A DNA stretch of 46,540 nt, from the NCBI GenBank assembly GCA_030431475.1, contig JAUIJD010000035.1, forward strand, positions 1-46,540. Reading direction: 5' to 3'. Below the pieces are notes generated by a model that was given only the letters and a program-made list of their open reading frames with translations, did no database searches and was not told where the DNA came from. Origin of the DNA: Verrucomicrobiia bacterium (lineage in GTDB: Bacteria > Verrucomicrobiota > Verrucomicrobiia > Verrucomicrobiales > Akkermansiaceae). Shown here one piece after another: positions 1 through 6,868 of the stretch (position 1 is the first letter of the stretch; each line of letters opens with the position of its first letter). The position numbers and the translations under genes were made by a program.

Positions 1-330
1 CTGTAACGGCTGCGACCGGCGCGGTCGCTCTTGATGATGGACGTGGATTCAGACGTAGATGCCATAGCTCCGCAGACTATGGCCGAAATGCGAGATCCGA
101 ACAGAGGGGTTCTGTTGGGCGCTTACGGCCCGAATACGGCACGAAGGCGGCCGCCGGAGGGTAAAAGGAGGGTAAAAGGAGGGCCTTGGGGCCCGTGTCG
201 GCGGCCGTCTCGCCCCCAGGACGCCCCCACTCGGCCATGAGCCGCCTTTTGGCCGCGTTCGAGCCGAAAATCGACCAACCCATCGACCCGAACCAGCCCC
301 GTTCAGCGACCCGACCCGTCAGGGATCAAC

Positions 331-529
331 CGAGGTTTTCCGACAGTCTCGTTGAGGCTGTCGGAAAACCCTCGGCTGAAGCCGAGCAGGCCATTGGAAC
401 GCTTGAGAATCGGCCAGACGCGCACGACCGCGCAAGCCGCAGCAGAATACTCGATTCTCAGGCCCTTTAACGCTGTTCATCTGCCCTCCTCATTCTGCGC
501 CCGGGGTTATCCGACAGTCTCGTTAGCCG
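331..529 (-). repeat. Rearranged attC-like structured repeat region
   Basis: On the minus strand the TAA stop of the upstream gene lies inside GGCTAAC (528-522). A GAGA spacer follows, then an arm CTGTCGGATAACCC (517-504) that pairs, with one mismatch, with GGGTTTTCCGACAG (371-358). This is attC-like, but the expected closing GTTAGCC is missing. Instead, a second copy of the arm (CTGTCGGAAAACC, 346-334) preceded by CAACGAGA follows directly. On the plus strand 334-346 and 358-370 are a perfect 13-bp inverted repeat with an 11-nt spacer. Inside lie a 6-bp hairpin with a TGAA loop (371-386) and a 9-bp inverted repeat (404-412 with 452-460). The likeliest reading is a fusion of two attC sites after deletion of a cassette; a MITE-like element is the alternative. 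Confidence 0.5.
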
Positions 530-1044
530 ATTTCGATTCGATTCGCTGGAATCCCGGCTTGTAGTAGGAGATTCTGGCACTGAGCCATACTTGCCTCCTT
601 CGTAAAGGCAAAGAGGAACGGCGCATGCGAGACGTAATAGAATCCAATCTTTTGCGCGTCTTGCAGTGCCTCAAGCTTCGCCATACGCTGGCCCCGTCTA
701 TCAAGGTCCATTTGCCGATAGTCACTCTGGTCAAAGGTTACCACTGCATGAACCGCGTCTTCGGTGAGCTGATCGATTATCCTGGCAATCGTAACGTGCG
801 TTCGTCCTTCGGCTTGGTTGTCCTCACCGGGAAGCCGGATACCAGTGTCCGGGTCATTTAGAATTGAGAATGGATCAGAGCGATTGTCGAATCCAACGGG
901 AATACCCGTCATAGTTGTGAAGTCAACGGCGAGGTCATCGGGGATAAAGCGCGGGTCGGCACGGAGTGGAGCCCATTGTTCGAGCAATTGGTGCCAGAGA
1001 CGTTTCACGCAGTCGTAGGAGTCTCCCAAGTATACCCGTTTCAT
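523..1044 (-). CDS. Cassette-borne hypothetical protein (173 aa)
   Basis: I do not recognise this family. The protein begins MKRVYLGDSYDCVKR and has several well-spaced motifs that look conserved: LNDPDTG, a VVTFDQSDYRQ segment and YYVSHAPFLFAF near the C-terminus. It has no signal peptide or membrane segment, so it is probably cytoplasmic. The start at 1044 is preferred over the upstream ATG at 1122, because the upstream stretch would overlap the attC-like site at 1051-1180. The gene starts 7 bases after the putative cassette boundary GTTAGCCGA. Its TAA stop is embedded in GGCTAAC, the first box of the next attC-like site, as is usual for integron cassette genes. Codon use is less GC-biased than in the rest of the window, consistent with transfer. 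Function unknown. Confidence 0.7.
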   Translation of the reverse strand: MKRVYLGDSYDCVKRLWHQLLEQWAPLRADPRFIPDDLAVDFTTMTGIPVGFDNRSDPFSILNDPDTGIRLPGEDNQAEGRTHVTIARIIDQLTEDAVHAVVTFDQSDYRQMDLDRRGQRMAKLEALQDAQKIGFYYVSHAPFLFAFTKEASMAQCQNLLLQAGIPANRIEIG

Positions 1045-1050
1045 TTCTTC

Positions 1051-1180
1051 GGCTAACGTCAGAGAACAGGCGACACCGACCCCCATGGCGGCACTCCGAT
1101 TCTCAGTGCCGGATTGAATCACCAGAGCGGAAACGTAACAAGGCCGCTGTGAGGTTTCGCCTGCTTCGGCTTTGTTAGCG
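1051..1180 (-). other. attC recombination site (integron cassette)
   Basis: Read on the minus strand, the site opens with CGCTAAC (1180-1174) and closes with GTTAGCC (1057-1051); the six-base core GCTAAC/GTTAGC pairs perfectly. Inside each outer box is a 6-nt unpaired spacer. Then come inner arms GAAGCAGGCGAAACC (1167-1153) and GGTGTCGCCTGTTC (1077-1064), which pair except for one mismatch and one extra G in the 5' arm. This layout of outer box, spacer and inner box with an extrahelical base in the 5' arm is the canonical attC structure. The bulge orients the site with the minus-strand genes. An apical hairpin (GGCACT 1090-1095 with AGTGCC 1105-1110) adds to the fold. The toxin gene's TAA stop lies inside the first box. 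Confidence 0.85.
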
Positions 1181-1441
1181 CTGGTCGGAGCACGGGTGAA
1201 TATCGACCACCTTCACCTCGTCTGCCGGCGCGTCAATCCACCATGTCACAGCGAATCCCGCGACCTCGGTCACCTCGTAGGGCCTCGCAGTCTCCGGATC
1301 AGTACGACTGTAGTCACCACCCAGATGCGCGATCTTGCCAAGGATCTGCAGGAAGCTCACCACCGCAGTTCGGCGCTTCCCGGTTCGGGGAAGGACCTCA
1401 AGCGCCTCAAAATGGACGTAGACCCGGTAGTCCCGCGCCAT
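1175..1441 (-). CDS. RelE/ParE-like toxin of a type II toxin-antitoxin pair
   Basis: An 88-residue basic protein with the length and outline of RelE/ParE-superfamily toxins: an N-terminal strand (RDYRVYVHFEALEVL), a helix with basic residues (PRTGKRRTAVVSFLQIL), and C-terminal beta strands ending in a VKVVDIHPCSDQR tail. Family members either cleave mRNA on the ribosome or poison gyrase; the sequence does not say which. Its ATG overlaps the antitoxin stop by one base (TGATG, 1443-1439), so the two are translationally coupled with the antitoxin first. The TAA stop falls inside the attC first box, marking it as the last gene of its cassette. Assignment rests on size, context and fold-like pattern, because this superfamily is very divergent. 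Confidence 0.7.
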   Translation of the reverse strand: MARDYRVYVHFEALEVLPRTGKRRTAVVSFLQILGKIAHLGGDYSRTDPETARPYEVTEVAGFAVTWWIDAPADEVKVVDIHPCSDQR

Positions 1442-1626
1442 CAGCTCGTGGCAAGGTCCTCAACGCTGATCCAACTCTCCTTCGTCTGGTCGGAAACCCG
1501 GCGGCGGACCCGCTCCCAATAACCTTGGTCCTCCTCCAACTCGAGTTCCGTGAGAAACGAGGAGAGCTTGTGCCTCTCCTCGCCAGAAAGCGCTTTGATC
1601 TCTTCTTTGAGCTGGTCGATCGACAT
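1441..1626 (-). CDS. Antitoxin of the cassette toxin-antitoxin pair
   Basis: A 61-residue acidic, helical protein (starts MSIDQLKEEIKALSGEERHK) with the size and charge expected of a small addiction-module antitoxin. It lies directly upstream of, and overlaps by one base, the RelE/ParE-like toxin gene. The N-terminal amphipathic helix (residues 1-30) would mediate dimerisation or toxin contact, and the acidic middle (TELELEEDQGYWERV) probably wraps the toxin. No clear HTH or ribbon-helix-helix DNA-binding fold is visible, so autoregulation is uncertain. A sigma-70-like promoter sits just upstream and would start the transcript at or next to the ATG, giving a leaderless message. Confidence 0.7.
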   Translation of the reverse strand: MSIDQLKEEIKALSGEERHKLSSFLTELELEEDQGYWERVRRRVSDQTKESWISVEDLATS

Positions 1627-1632
1627 GGGAGC

Positions 1633-1660
1633 AGGATAGCCCCGTTCGACTGGATTTCAA
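1633..1660 (-). promoter_or_regulatory. Candidate promoter for toxin-antitoxin cassette
   Basis: On the minus strand TTGAAA (1660-1655, five of six matches to the -35 consensus) is followed after 16 bases by TATCCT (1638-1633, four of six to -10). The antitoxin ATG lies only six bases beyond the -10 box, so the natural start point falls on or beside the A of the ATG. That predicts a leaderless or near-leaderless mRNA. A promoter inside the cassette is common for toxin-antitoxin cassettes, which must be expressed wherever they insert. It has not been tested here. Confidence 0.5.
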
Positions 1661-1704
1661 CACCGGAGCAGCCCCGCCGGGTCCGCTACTGCGCAGCCTT
1701 TTTG

Positions 1705-1711
1705 CGCTAAC
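1705..1711 (-). other. Cassette upstream boundary (GTTAGCG)
   Basis: On the minus strand GTTAGCG (1711-1705) precedes the toxin-antitoxin cassette. It is the exact complement of the CGCTAAC box that opens the cassette's own attC at 1180-1174; the match extends to 8 bp. In integron cassettes the first bases of the cassette complete its attC in the excised circle, so this self-match marks the crossover point. No attI or attC half could be found to the right of it, and no integrase gene lies nearby. Confidence 0.6.
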
Positions 1712-2145
1712 AGTCTATTGTATCGAGTCGTGGTTTTCAGGGGAGATCCCGGCCGACGGCAACAATGTTATCCCGTCCGTGGAACGTCGTGGAGCTTCCG
1801 GGTTTTGCGAGTCGTCGAGGGTCAGTTCTTGGGAGCGGTGGGCGTTCTCGGCCGGGTCTCCCGGGTCCTTCGCCCAGCTCCGGGGCCTGTTCCGAATGGC
1901 ACTACCTTGCGCCGACCCGTCGCGGAACATCCCAAAGCGCCACACCGTCGCCGCAGCGATCGGAGGCGGGGCGCCCCCGTCCCGCAACCCTCCGTGGTCG
2001 CCGACGCCGCAAGGCCGGCAGGCCGGGGGCGGCCTGCCTCCAATCCTGCCATGCCGGAGTCGGCCTTGGAAGGGATCGCAGTGGCGTACGGAAGTGCCAT
2101 CCAGCCTATTGCCGGCGTCCCTTCCGGCCTGAAGTCGAAAGCCGC
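1712..2145. other. Intergenic stretch without a convincing gene
   Basis: About 430 bases between the cassette boundary and the acetylesterase gene. The open frames here overlap on both strands and encode Arg/Pro/Gly-rich compositional sequence, so none is called. The only distinct structure is an 8-bp perfect hairpin (GGCAGGCC 2017-2024 with GGCCTGCC 2031-2038). It lies about 110 bases beyond the stop of the minus-strand gene and has no T-run, so it is at most a weak, non-canonical terminator. Confidence 0.5.
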
Positions 2146-2955
2146 TTACTTCCGGTAGCTCCGGAACGGCCTCCCGCGGAGGTCATCGAGTTCCTCGACC
2201 AGGGTCTCGGCGTTGAGTTTCGCGCCCTCCGCCGTCGTGTGGGTGCCCTTGTCGGCGAACAGGGGCTCGACCTTCTCGAGGCCGAGCTTCGCGTATTTCT
2301 TCCCGACCGCCCCGGCGAGGTCGACGTAGTGGACCCGCTCCTTGCGCGCGCAGGCCTCGACCCAGTCGCTCCACTCCTCCCAGTCGGGGATGTACTCCCC
2401 CTCCCCGTCGAAGCGCTTGTGCGGCACCGGCGAACACAGGACCACCGTCGCCCCCTTGTCCTTCGCGGTGCTGGCGAAGTGGCGCAGATACCAGCCGTAG
2501 CTATGGACGGTCTCCACCGTACCATCCGGCTTCTCCACGTCCTCGGTCTCGTCGCCGATCCCCTTCACCGACCCACGGAACTTGCCGCGCTCACCAAGCG
2601 GCCCGACATCGTTGTGCCCGAACTGGATGATCACGAAGTCGCCCCGCTTCAGGCCGTCGACGATCTCCTGCCAGCGACCCTCGGTGTGGAAGGTGCGCGA
2701 CGAGCGACCGCCGATCGCCCGGTTGACGATGTTGATCTTCTCCGGATCAAAGAAGGCGCCGAGCTCCTGCCCCCAGCCGCGCATGTCGCCGTGGCATTTC
2801 ACCGTCGAGTCGCCGGCGATCCAAAGCGTCGGCAGGTCGTCGCGATCGGCCCGCTCGCGCGGCTTGCCGCGGTCATCGACCACCGGACGGTCGTCCTCGG
2901 CGCCGAGGGCGGGAACCAGGGAGAGAAGAAGCGCAAGGAGCAGGCGTCGTTTCAT
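2146..2955 (-). CDS. Secreted SGNH hydrolase, rhamnogalacturonan acetylesterase-like
   Basis: A 269-residue SGNH/GDSL esterase. It has a signal peptide (residues 1-19, ending ALGA), block I AGDST with the nucleophile Ser50, block II IGGRSSR, block III FGHND, and a C-terminal Asp/His motif (DKGTHTTAEG, D235 and H239). The order and spacing match the rhamnogalacturonan acetylesterase-like branch, which removes acetyl esters from pectin rhamnogalacturonan I and similar glycans. Export would place it in the periplasm or outside the cell. It is the second gene of a minus-strand pair, 51 bases after the 3007-4374 gene. It faces a GH127 arabinofuranosidase gene, which fits cooperation on pectin side chains. 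The substrate is inferred from family and context. Confidence 0.85.
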   Translation of the reverse strand: MKRRLLLALLLSLVPALGAEDDRPVVDDRGKPRERADRDDLPTLWIAGDSTVKCHGDMRGWGQELGAFFDPEKINIVNRAIGGRSSRTFHTEGRWQEIVDGLKRGDFVIIQFGHNDVGPLGERGKFRGSVKGIGDETEDVEKPDGTVETVHSYGWYLRHFASTAKDKGATVVLCSPVPHKRFDGEGEYIPDWEEWSDWVEACARKERVHYVDLAGAVGKKYAKLGLEKVEPLFADKGTHTTAEGAKLNAETLVEELDDLRGRPFRSYRK

Positions 2956-3006
2956 GCCCGCACCCTAGCCCATCCCGCAGAGCGATGACATCCCCGCTCC
3001 GGGGGA

Positions 3007-4374
3007 TCACCGCCGGGCCGGCTTCAGCTTTGGATCGTCGAGGTCGAGGCGGTAGAGGAACTGGTTGTAGTCGTGCCGCGGCGTCTGCTCCGGATTGTCG
3101 GTGAAGGTATGCGTGTAGGTCCCCTCGAAGAGGAGGACGGGGTCGTCGGGATTGGTCAGCCAGCCGTCGATCTGGATGTTGTAGAAGGTGTAGTTCTCGT
3201 GGGTCGCCACCTTCACCGCCGGCCCCCACGGGCCCTGCGGGGTCGCCCCCTCAAGGTACCACACCTCGCCGAAGGCCGAGGTGCCGAACTTCTCCTGCAG
3301 GATCATGATGAAGCGCTCGCGGTGACCGCTCCACCCCACGGCCGCCGAGGCGACCTCCACCTCGCCGCCATCGACCGTCTTGAACCTCCTCGGATTGTCG
3401 ACCTTCTCCCAGGTCGAGCGGTCCTTCCACGCCTCGTAGGTCGGCGGGCAGCGGAAGTTGGGCGGGCCGTTGAAGTACAGCCACTCCTTGCCCGCATCGT
3501 CCTTCCAGAACACCGGATGACCGTCCGGGTAGGGACCGGAAGGCCTCTTCTCGTCGCCTTCCTTTTCCCAGAAGGTCAGCACGTGCTCGAAGTTCTCGGC
3601 GCGGTCGTTCCACTCGACGAGGCCGAACTCCTCGGGTGCCAGCTTGCCGCGGATCTTGGCGTAGGTCGCGACCAGGTGCTCCTTCCCGCTCCGGTCCGGC
3701 AGGGCGACGAAGCCCGACAGCCAGGTCGGCCCGTCGCCCGGCATCTTCGCCACGCCCCGCGGCACGCCGGGCTTTTCCTCGACGTAGTCGTAGCGGATCG
3801 CGGTCGGCGGTTTCAGCGACAAAAGCGGCCGGCGCTCGGTGACGGCCGCGGAGGTATGGAAGATCCCGAGCGGATAGCCGGGCAGGTCGGTGTCGCCCCA
3901 GATCCAGTGGAGCTTCCCGCCGTAGAGCGCGGTCTGCACGGTGTCGCAGCCGGTGATCCCGCTCTCCTTCCAATCGCGAAAACCGCCGCACTGCTGCGCC
4001 TCGGCGAACAGCCCGGCACCCGTCAGGCGTCCGAGCCGCTTGGCGATCTGCTTGCGCTCGATCTCGATGCGGAACGTGCCGCCGGGCTCCGGCGTGAAGC
4101 GCACCCCGCGGTAGCCGAAGCCGTCCTTCGGCATCTCGTAGCCGTGCGAGAACACCGTCAGCCACGTTTCCCGTCCCATGAACTCCGGCAGGTCGAAGGC
4201 GACCACCCCGGCGTTGTCGGTCCAGAACGAGACCCGGCTGGTGGTGGTCAGCTCGACCAGCGGCACCGGCCAGCCGTTCTCCTTGTCGACCACTTCGATC
4301 CGGCACGGCTTCACCGCCGCGGAGGCAACGGAGACGACCGCCAGAAGCACGCAGGGAAACATCGAGCTCATCAT
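3007..4374 (-). CDS. Secreted propeller-like protein (DUF4185/GH43-like outline)
   Basis: A 455-residue exported protein with signal peptide MMSSMFPCVLLAVVSVASA. Residues 20-120 look like a carboxypeptidase-regulatory or Ig-like beta domain (LVELTTTSRVSFWTDNAGVV). The rest has the aromatic, Asp-rich repeats of a five-bladed propeller (HWIWGDTDLPGYPLGIF, GPYPDGHPVFWKDDAG, GEVWYLEGATPQGPWGP). Such proteins are often annotated DUF4185 or GH43-like, and no confident catalytic triad can be assigned by eye. It heads the minus-strand pair with the SGNH esterase and is transcribed divergently from the GH127 gene across a 115-base gap. A role in glycan binding or cleavage is inferred from context. ATGs at codons 2 and 5 are alternative starts. 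Confidence 0.6.
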   Translation of the reverse strand: MMSSMFPCVLLAVVSVASAAVKPCRIEVVDKENGWPVPLVELTTTSRVSFWTDNAGVVAFDLPEFMGRETWLTVFSHGYEMPKDGFGYRGVRFTPEPGGTFRIEIERKQIAKRLGRLTGAGLFAEAQQCGGFRDWKESGITGCDTVQTALYGGKLHWIWGDTDLPGYPLGIFHTSAAVTERRPLLSLKPPTAIRYDYVEEKPGVPRGVAKMPGDGPTWLSGFVALPDRSGKEHLVATYAKIRGKLAPEEFGLVEWNDRAENFEHVLTFWEKEGDEKRPSGPYPDGHPVFWKDDAGKEWLYFNGPPNFRCPPTYEAWKDRSTWEKVDNPRRFKTVDGGEVEVASAAVGWSGHRERFIMILQEKFGTSAFGEVWYLEGATPQGPWGPAVKVATHENYTFYNIQIDGWLTNPDDPVLLFEGTYTHTFTDNPEQTPRHDYNQFLYRLDLDDPKLKPARR

Positions 4375-4489
4375 CTTCCGGCCTACCCCTCCGCGTCCGG
4401 CGCCCTTTCATGCCTCCCCACCCCCGATTGAGGGGCCGCACGCATCCCTCCCCCCGGAACATTCCCGGTGCCTTCCCCGTAGCACTCCC

Positions 4490-6337
4490 ATGCGTCTTCG
4501 TTTCAAAACCGCCCTCCTGCTCGCCGTCGCGGCCGGCCACCCGGTGCCGGCCGCCGAGATGCTGCCACCGGGCGACGTGCGCCTCGCGGACGGACCGTTC
4601 CGGGCGGCCCAGCAGCGGGATCTCGACTACCTGCTCGAACTCGAACCCGCACGCCTGCTCGCCGCCATGCGGGAAGCCGCGGGGCTGGAGACCAAGGCCC
4701 GCCGCTACGGCGGATGGGAAACGCGCGGATCGGGCATGATCGGCCACTACCTGAGCGCCTGCTCGTGGATGAGCGAGGCCACCGGCCATGCCACCCTGAA
4801 GCAGCGCGTGGACGCCATCGTCGCCGAGATGCACGCCTGCCAGGAAGCCGTCGGCAACGGCGCCCTCTATTCATCTCCCTGGGAACGCCGCGTGTGGTTC
4901 CCCGCCCTGGAACGCGGGGAGCCTCGATTCACCCGCGTCGTCCCCTTCTACACCGGCCACAAGACGCTCGCCGGCCTGCGCGACGCCTGGCTCGTCGCCG
5001 GCAACGCCCGGGCCGGCGAGGTCCTGCGCCGCTACGCCGACTGGTGCGTGGAGGTCACCTCCCGCTTGACCGACGAGCAGTGGATCGAGCTGACGAAAAC
5101 CGAGTTCGGAGCGCCCGGTGAAGTCTTCGCCGATCTCCACCTCCGCACCGGCGAGAAGCGCTACGCCGAGCTGGCGCGGCGTTTCCACCGGCCGGCGACC
5201 CGCGATGCGCTCGCCGACGGCGACGGCTCGGTGCTCACCGGGCTCCATGCCAACACCGAGATCCCCGTCGTCGTCGGCTATCCCCGGATCGCGCGCTTCG
5301 ACCGCGACCCCGTCTGGCGCAAGGCCGCCGTGAACTTCTGGCAGGAGGTCACGCGACGGCAGACCTTCGTCTTCGGCGGCAAAAGCATCTGGGAATGCTT
5401 CATCCCGCCCCATGAGCACGAAGCCCAGCTCCAGCGCCTCTGCGGTCCCGAGACCTGCAACAGCTACAACATGCTCAAGCTCACCCGGGCGCTGTGGGAA
5501 GCCGACCCCGAGCCGCGTCACCTCGACTACCTCGAGCACGTCCTCCACAACCACATCCTCGGCACCATCAACCGCGAGGGCGATGGCGTCTTCGCCTACT
5601 ACACCCCGACCCTGCCCGGGCACTACCGGCGCTTCTCCCGCCCCTTCGATGCCTTCTGGTGCTGCGTCGGCAGCGGCATGGAAAACCACGCCCGCCACGG
5701 CAGCTACCTCTACGCCCGCGACGAAAGCCGCTTCCTCGTGAATCTCTACATTCCCTCCACCGCCCGCTGGCCGGAGCGTGGGCTCACCCTCACCCAGGAT
5801 TCCGACTTTCCGGCGTCCGACCTGCACCGCCTCCGACTCGATCTCGAGTCGCCCCGGTCCTTCACCCTAAGCCTGCGCCTCCCGAAATGGGCGGCTCGCC
5901 CCCGGGTCCGGGTCAACGGCGAGGAGGTCGAGGTGCCGGACGCGCCGCGGCTCGAGCTCCCGCGCGAGTGGCGCGACGGCGACCTCGTGGAAGTCCACCT
6001 GCCCGCCACCCTGACCCAGCGCTCCACGCCCGGGGAAGGCCGGTTCCGTTCGTTCTTCCACGGTCCCCTGCTGCTCGCCGTGCCGATGGGAACCGCGGGG
6101 CTGGACGACGCCGACCTCGTCGCCGGCGGCGACGAGGACTTCGAGCAACTCGGGCGCAAGCGGCTCCCGCTCGATCGCGTCCCCGGCGTCCCGGGATCGG
6201 CCGACGAGGCGCGCGCCCGGATCCACCACCGGGAGGGCGCGGACTACCGGCTCGACTCCGATCGGGGCGAGGTTCCTCTGATTCCCTTCCACCGCATCGG
6301 CAGCCAGCGCTACGCGGTGCATCTCCCGGTGCGATAA
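4490..6337 (+). CDS. GH127 beta-L-arabinofuranosidase (DUF1680)
   Basis: A 615-residue exported enzyme. The start at 4490 gives a short signal peptide (MRLRFKTALLLAVAAGHPVPA), whereas the longer frame to 4178 would overlap the divergent gene. The catalytic (alpha/alpha)6 barrel carries the GH127 signatures: WECF (Glu302, candidate acid/base), GPETCNSYNM (Glu321, Cys323) and WCCVGSGMENHARHG (Cys391, Cys392). In characterised GH127 enzymes the Glu-Cys plus Cys-Cys set binds zinc and one Cys is the nucleophile. C-terminal beta domains follow (residues about 430-600). The family releases L-arabinofuranose from pectic arabinan and hydroxyproline-rich glycoproteins. Together with the divergent esterase pair it forms a pectin side-chain block. 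Confidence 0.92.
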   Translation: MRLRFKTALLLAVAAGHPVPAAEMLPPGDVRLADGPFRAAQQRDLDYLLELEPARLLAAMREAAGLETKARRYGGWETRGSGMIGHYLSACSWMSEATGHATLKQRVDAIVAEMHACQEAVGNGALYSSPWERRVWFPALERGEPRFTRVVPFYTGHKTLAGLRDAWLVAGNARAGEVLRRYADWCVEVTSRLTDEQWIELTKTEFGAPGEVFADLHLRTGEKRYAELARRFHRPATRDALADGDGSVLTGLHANTEIPVVVGYPRIARFDRDPVWRKAAVNFWQEVTRRQTFVFGGKSIWECFIPPHEHEAQLQRLCGPETCNSYNMLKLTRALWEADPEPRHLDYLEHVLHNHILGTINREGDGVFAYYTPTLPGHYRRFSRPFDAFWCCVGSGMENHARHGSYLYARDESRFLVNLYIPSTARWPERGLTLTQDSDFPASDLHRLRLDLESPRSFTLSLRLPKWAARPRVRVNGEEVEVPDAPRLELPREWRDGDLVEVHLPATLTQRSTPGEGRFRSFFHGPLLLAVPMGTAGLDDADLVAGGDEDFEQLGRKRLPLDRVPGVPGSADEARARIHHREGADYRLDSDRGEVPLIPFHRIGSQRYAVHLPVR

Positions 6338-6379
6338 CCGCTTGCCCCCGGCCCTGCGAGGCGGCATGCCCTCTCCCCG

Positions 6380-6697
6380 ATGTCGGACCTTTCCTCGCTC
6401 GGAGAAGCACGGATCGACGAGGCGATCGCCTCGGGCGAGCTGACCCCGCCGCCCGCCGGCACCGACATCGATCTCGAGAACTACTTCGCCACCCCCTCGG
6501 CGTGGCGCGCCGGGTTCTCGATGCTGAAGGGCCACGGCTTCACGCCGCCGGAGCTCGAGCTGCTGAAGCGCGCCGCCACTCTGGAGTCGGCGCTCGACGA
6601 CGCCCCGGACGCGGCCGAGCGCCTCCGCCTGAGGCGCGAACTCGAGGAGTGCCGCGTGCGCTACCGGATGGCGATGGAGCGACGCCGCGGGGGCTGA
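6380..6697 (+). CDS. DUF1992 (DnaJC28-like conserved domain) protein
   Basis: A 105-residue cytoplasmic protein with the DUF1992 pattern. It has an N-terminal helix ARIDEAIASGEL, a Pro/Gly turn, LENYF, and then the helical segment (GFTPPELELLKRAATLESAL) leading to a charged coiled coil (DAAERLRLRRELEECRVRYR). The molecular role of this family is unknown; eukaryotic DNAJC28 carries the same domain. It starts 42 bases after the GH127 stop and may be co-transcribed, although no functional link is evident. Confidence 0.8.
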   Translation: MSDLSSLGEARIDEAIASGELTPPPAGTDIDLENYFATPSAWRAGFSMLKGHGFTPPELELLKRAATLESALDDAPDAAERLRLRRELEECRVRYRMAMERRRGG

Positions 6698-6868
6698 TCC
6701 CGCCGCGGGAATCCCGGCGCCCCGGCACCGATCCGGCCCGCGCCCCCGTCGGGTGCCGTATCCCTCATTTTTGGGGGAAAGGAGGAGTGGCCCCGGTCGC
6801 GATCCTGCGCGAGAGTTCCCCCGCTCCCGGTTTTCCGGCGTCACCCACCCAGCCTGCATTTTCACCCC

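Noticed and set aside
186-470. Plus-strand open frame after a GGAGGG tandem
   Set aside because: It begins at a TTG, is low in complexity and runs through the structured repeat. The purine-rich tandem (about 157-182) looks like a ribosome site only by chance.
1712-1790. Possible attI or attC half right of the cassette (ATTGT/ACAAT, GTTATC)
   Set aside because: The arms are asymmetric, with no matching spacer, and no integrase gene lies nearby.
2017-2038. Hairpin as an intrinsic terminator of the acetylesterase gene
   Set aside because: No T-run follows on the minus strand, and it lies about 110 bases past the stop; kept only as a note in the gap entry.
1718-2158. Plus-strand open frames between the cassette and the esterase gene
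   Set aside because: Arg/Pro/Gly-rich compositional sequence with no domain; overlapping frames on both strands argue against coding.
1868-2988. Long antisense frames over the GC-rich genes
   Set aside because: They mirror genes with domains and motifs on the opposite strand and show only compositional Arg/Ala/Pro sequence.
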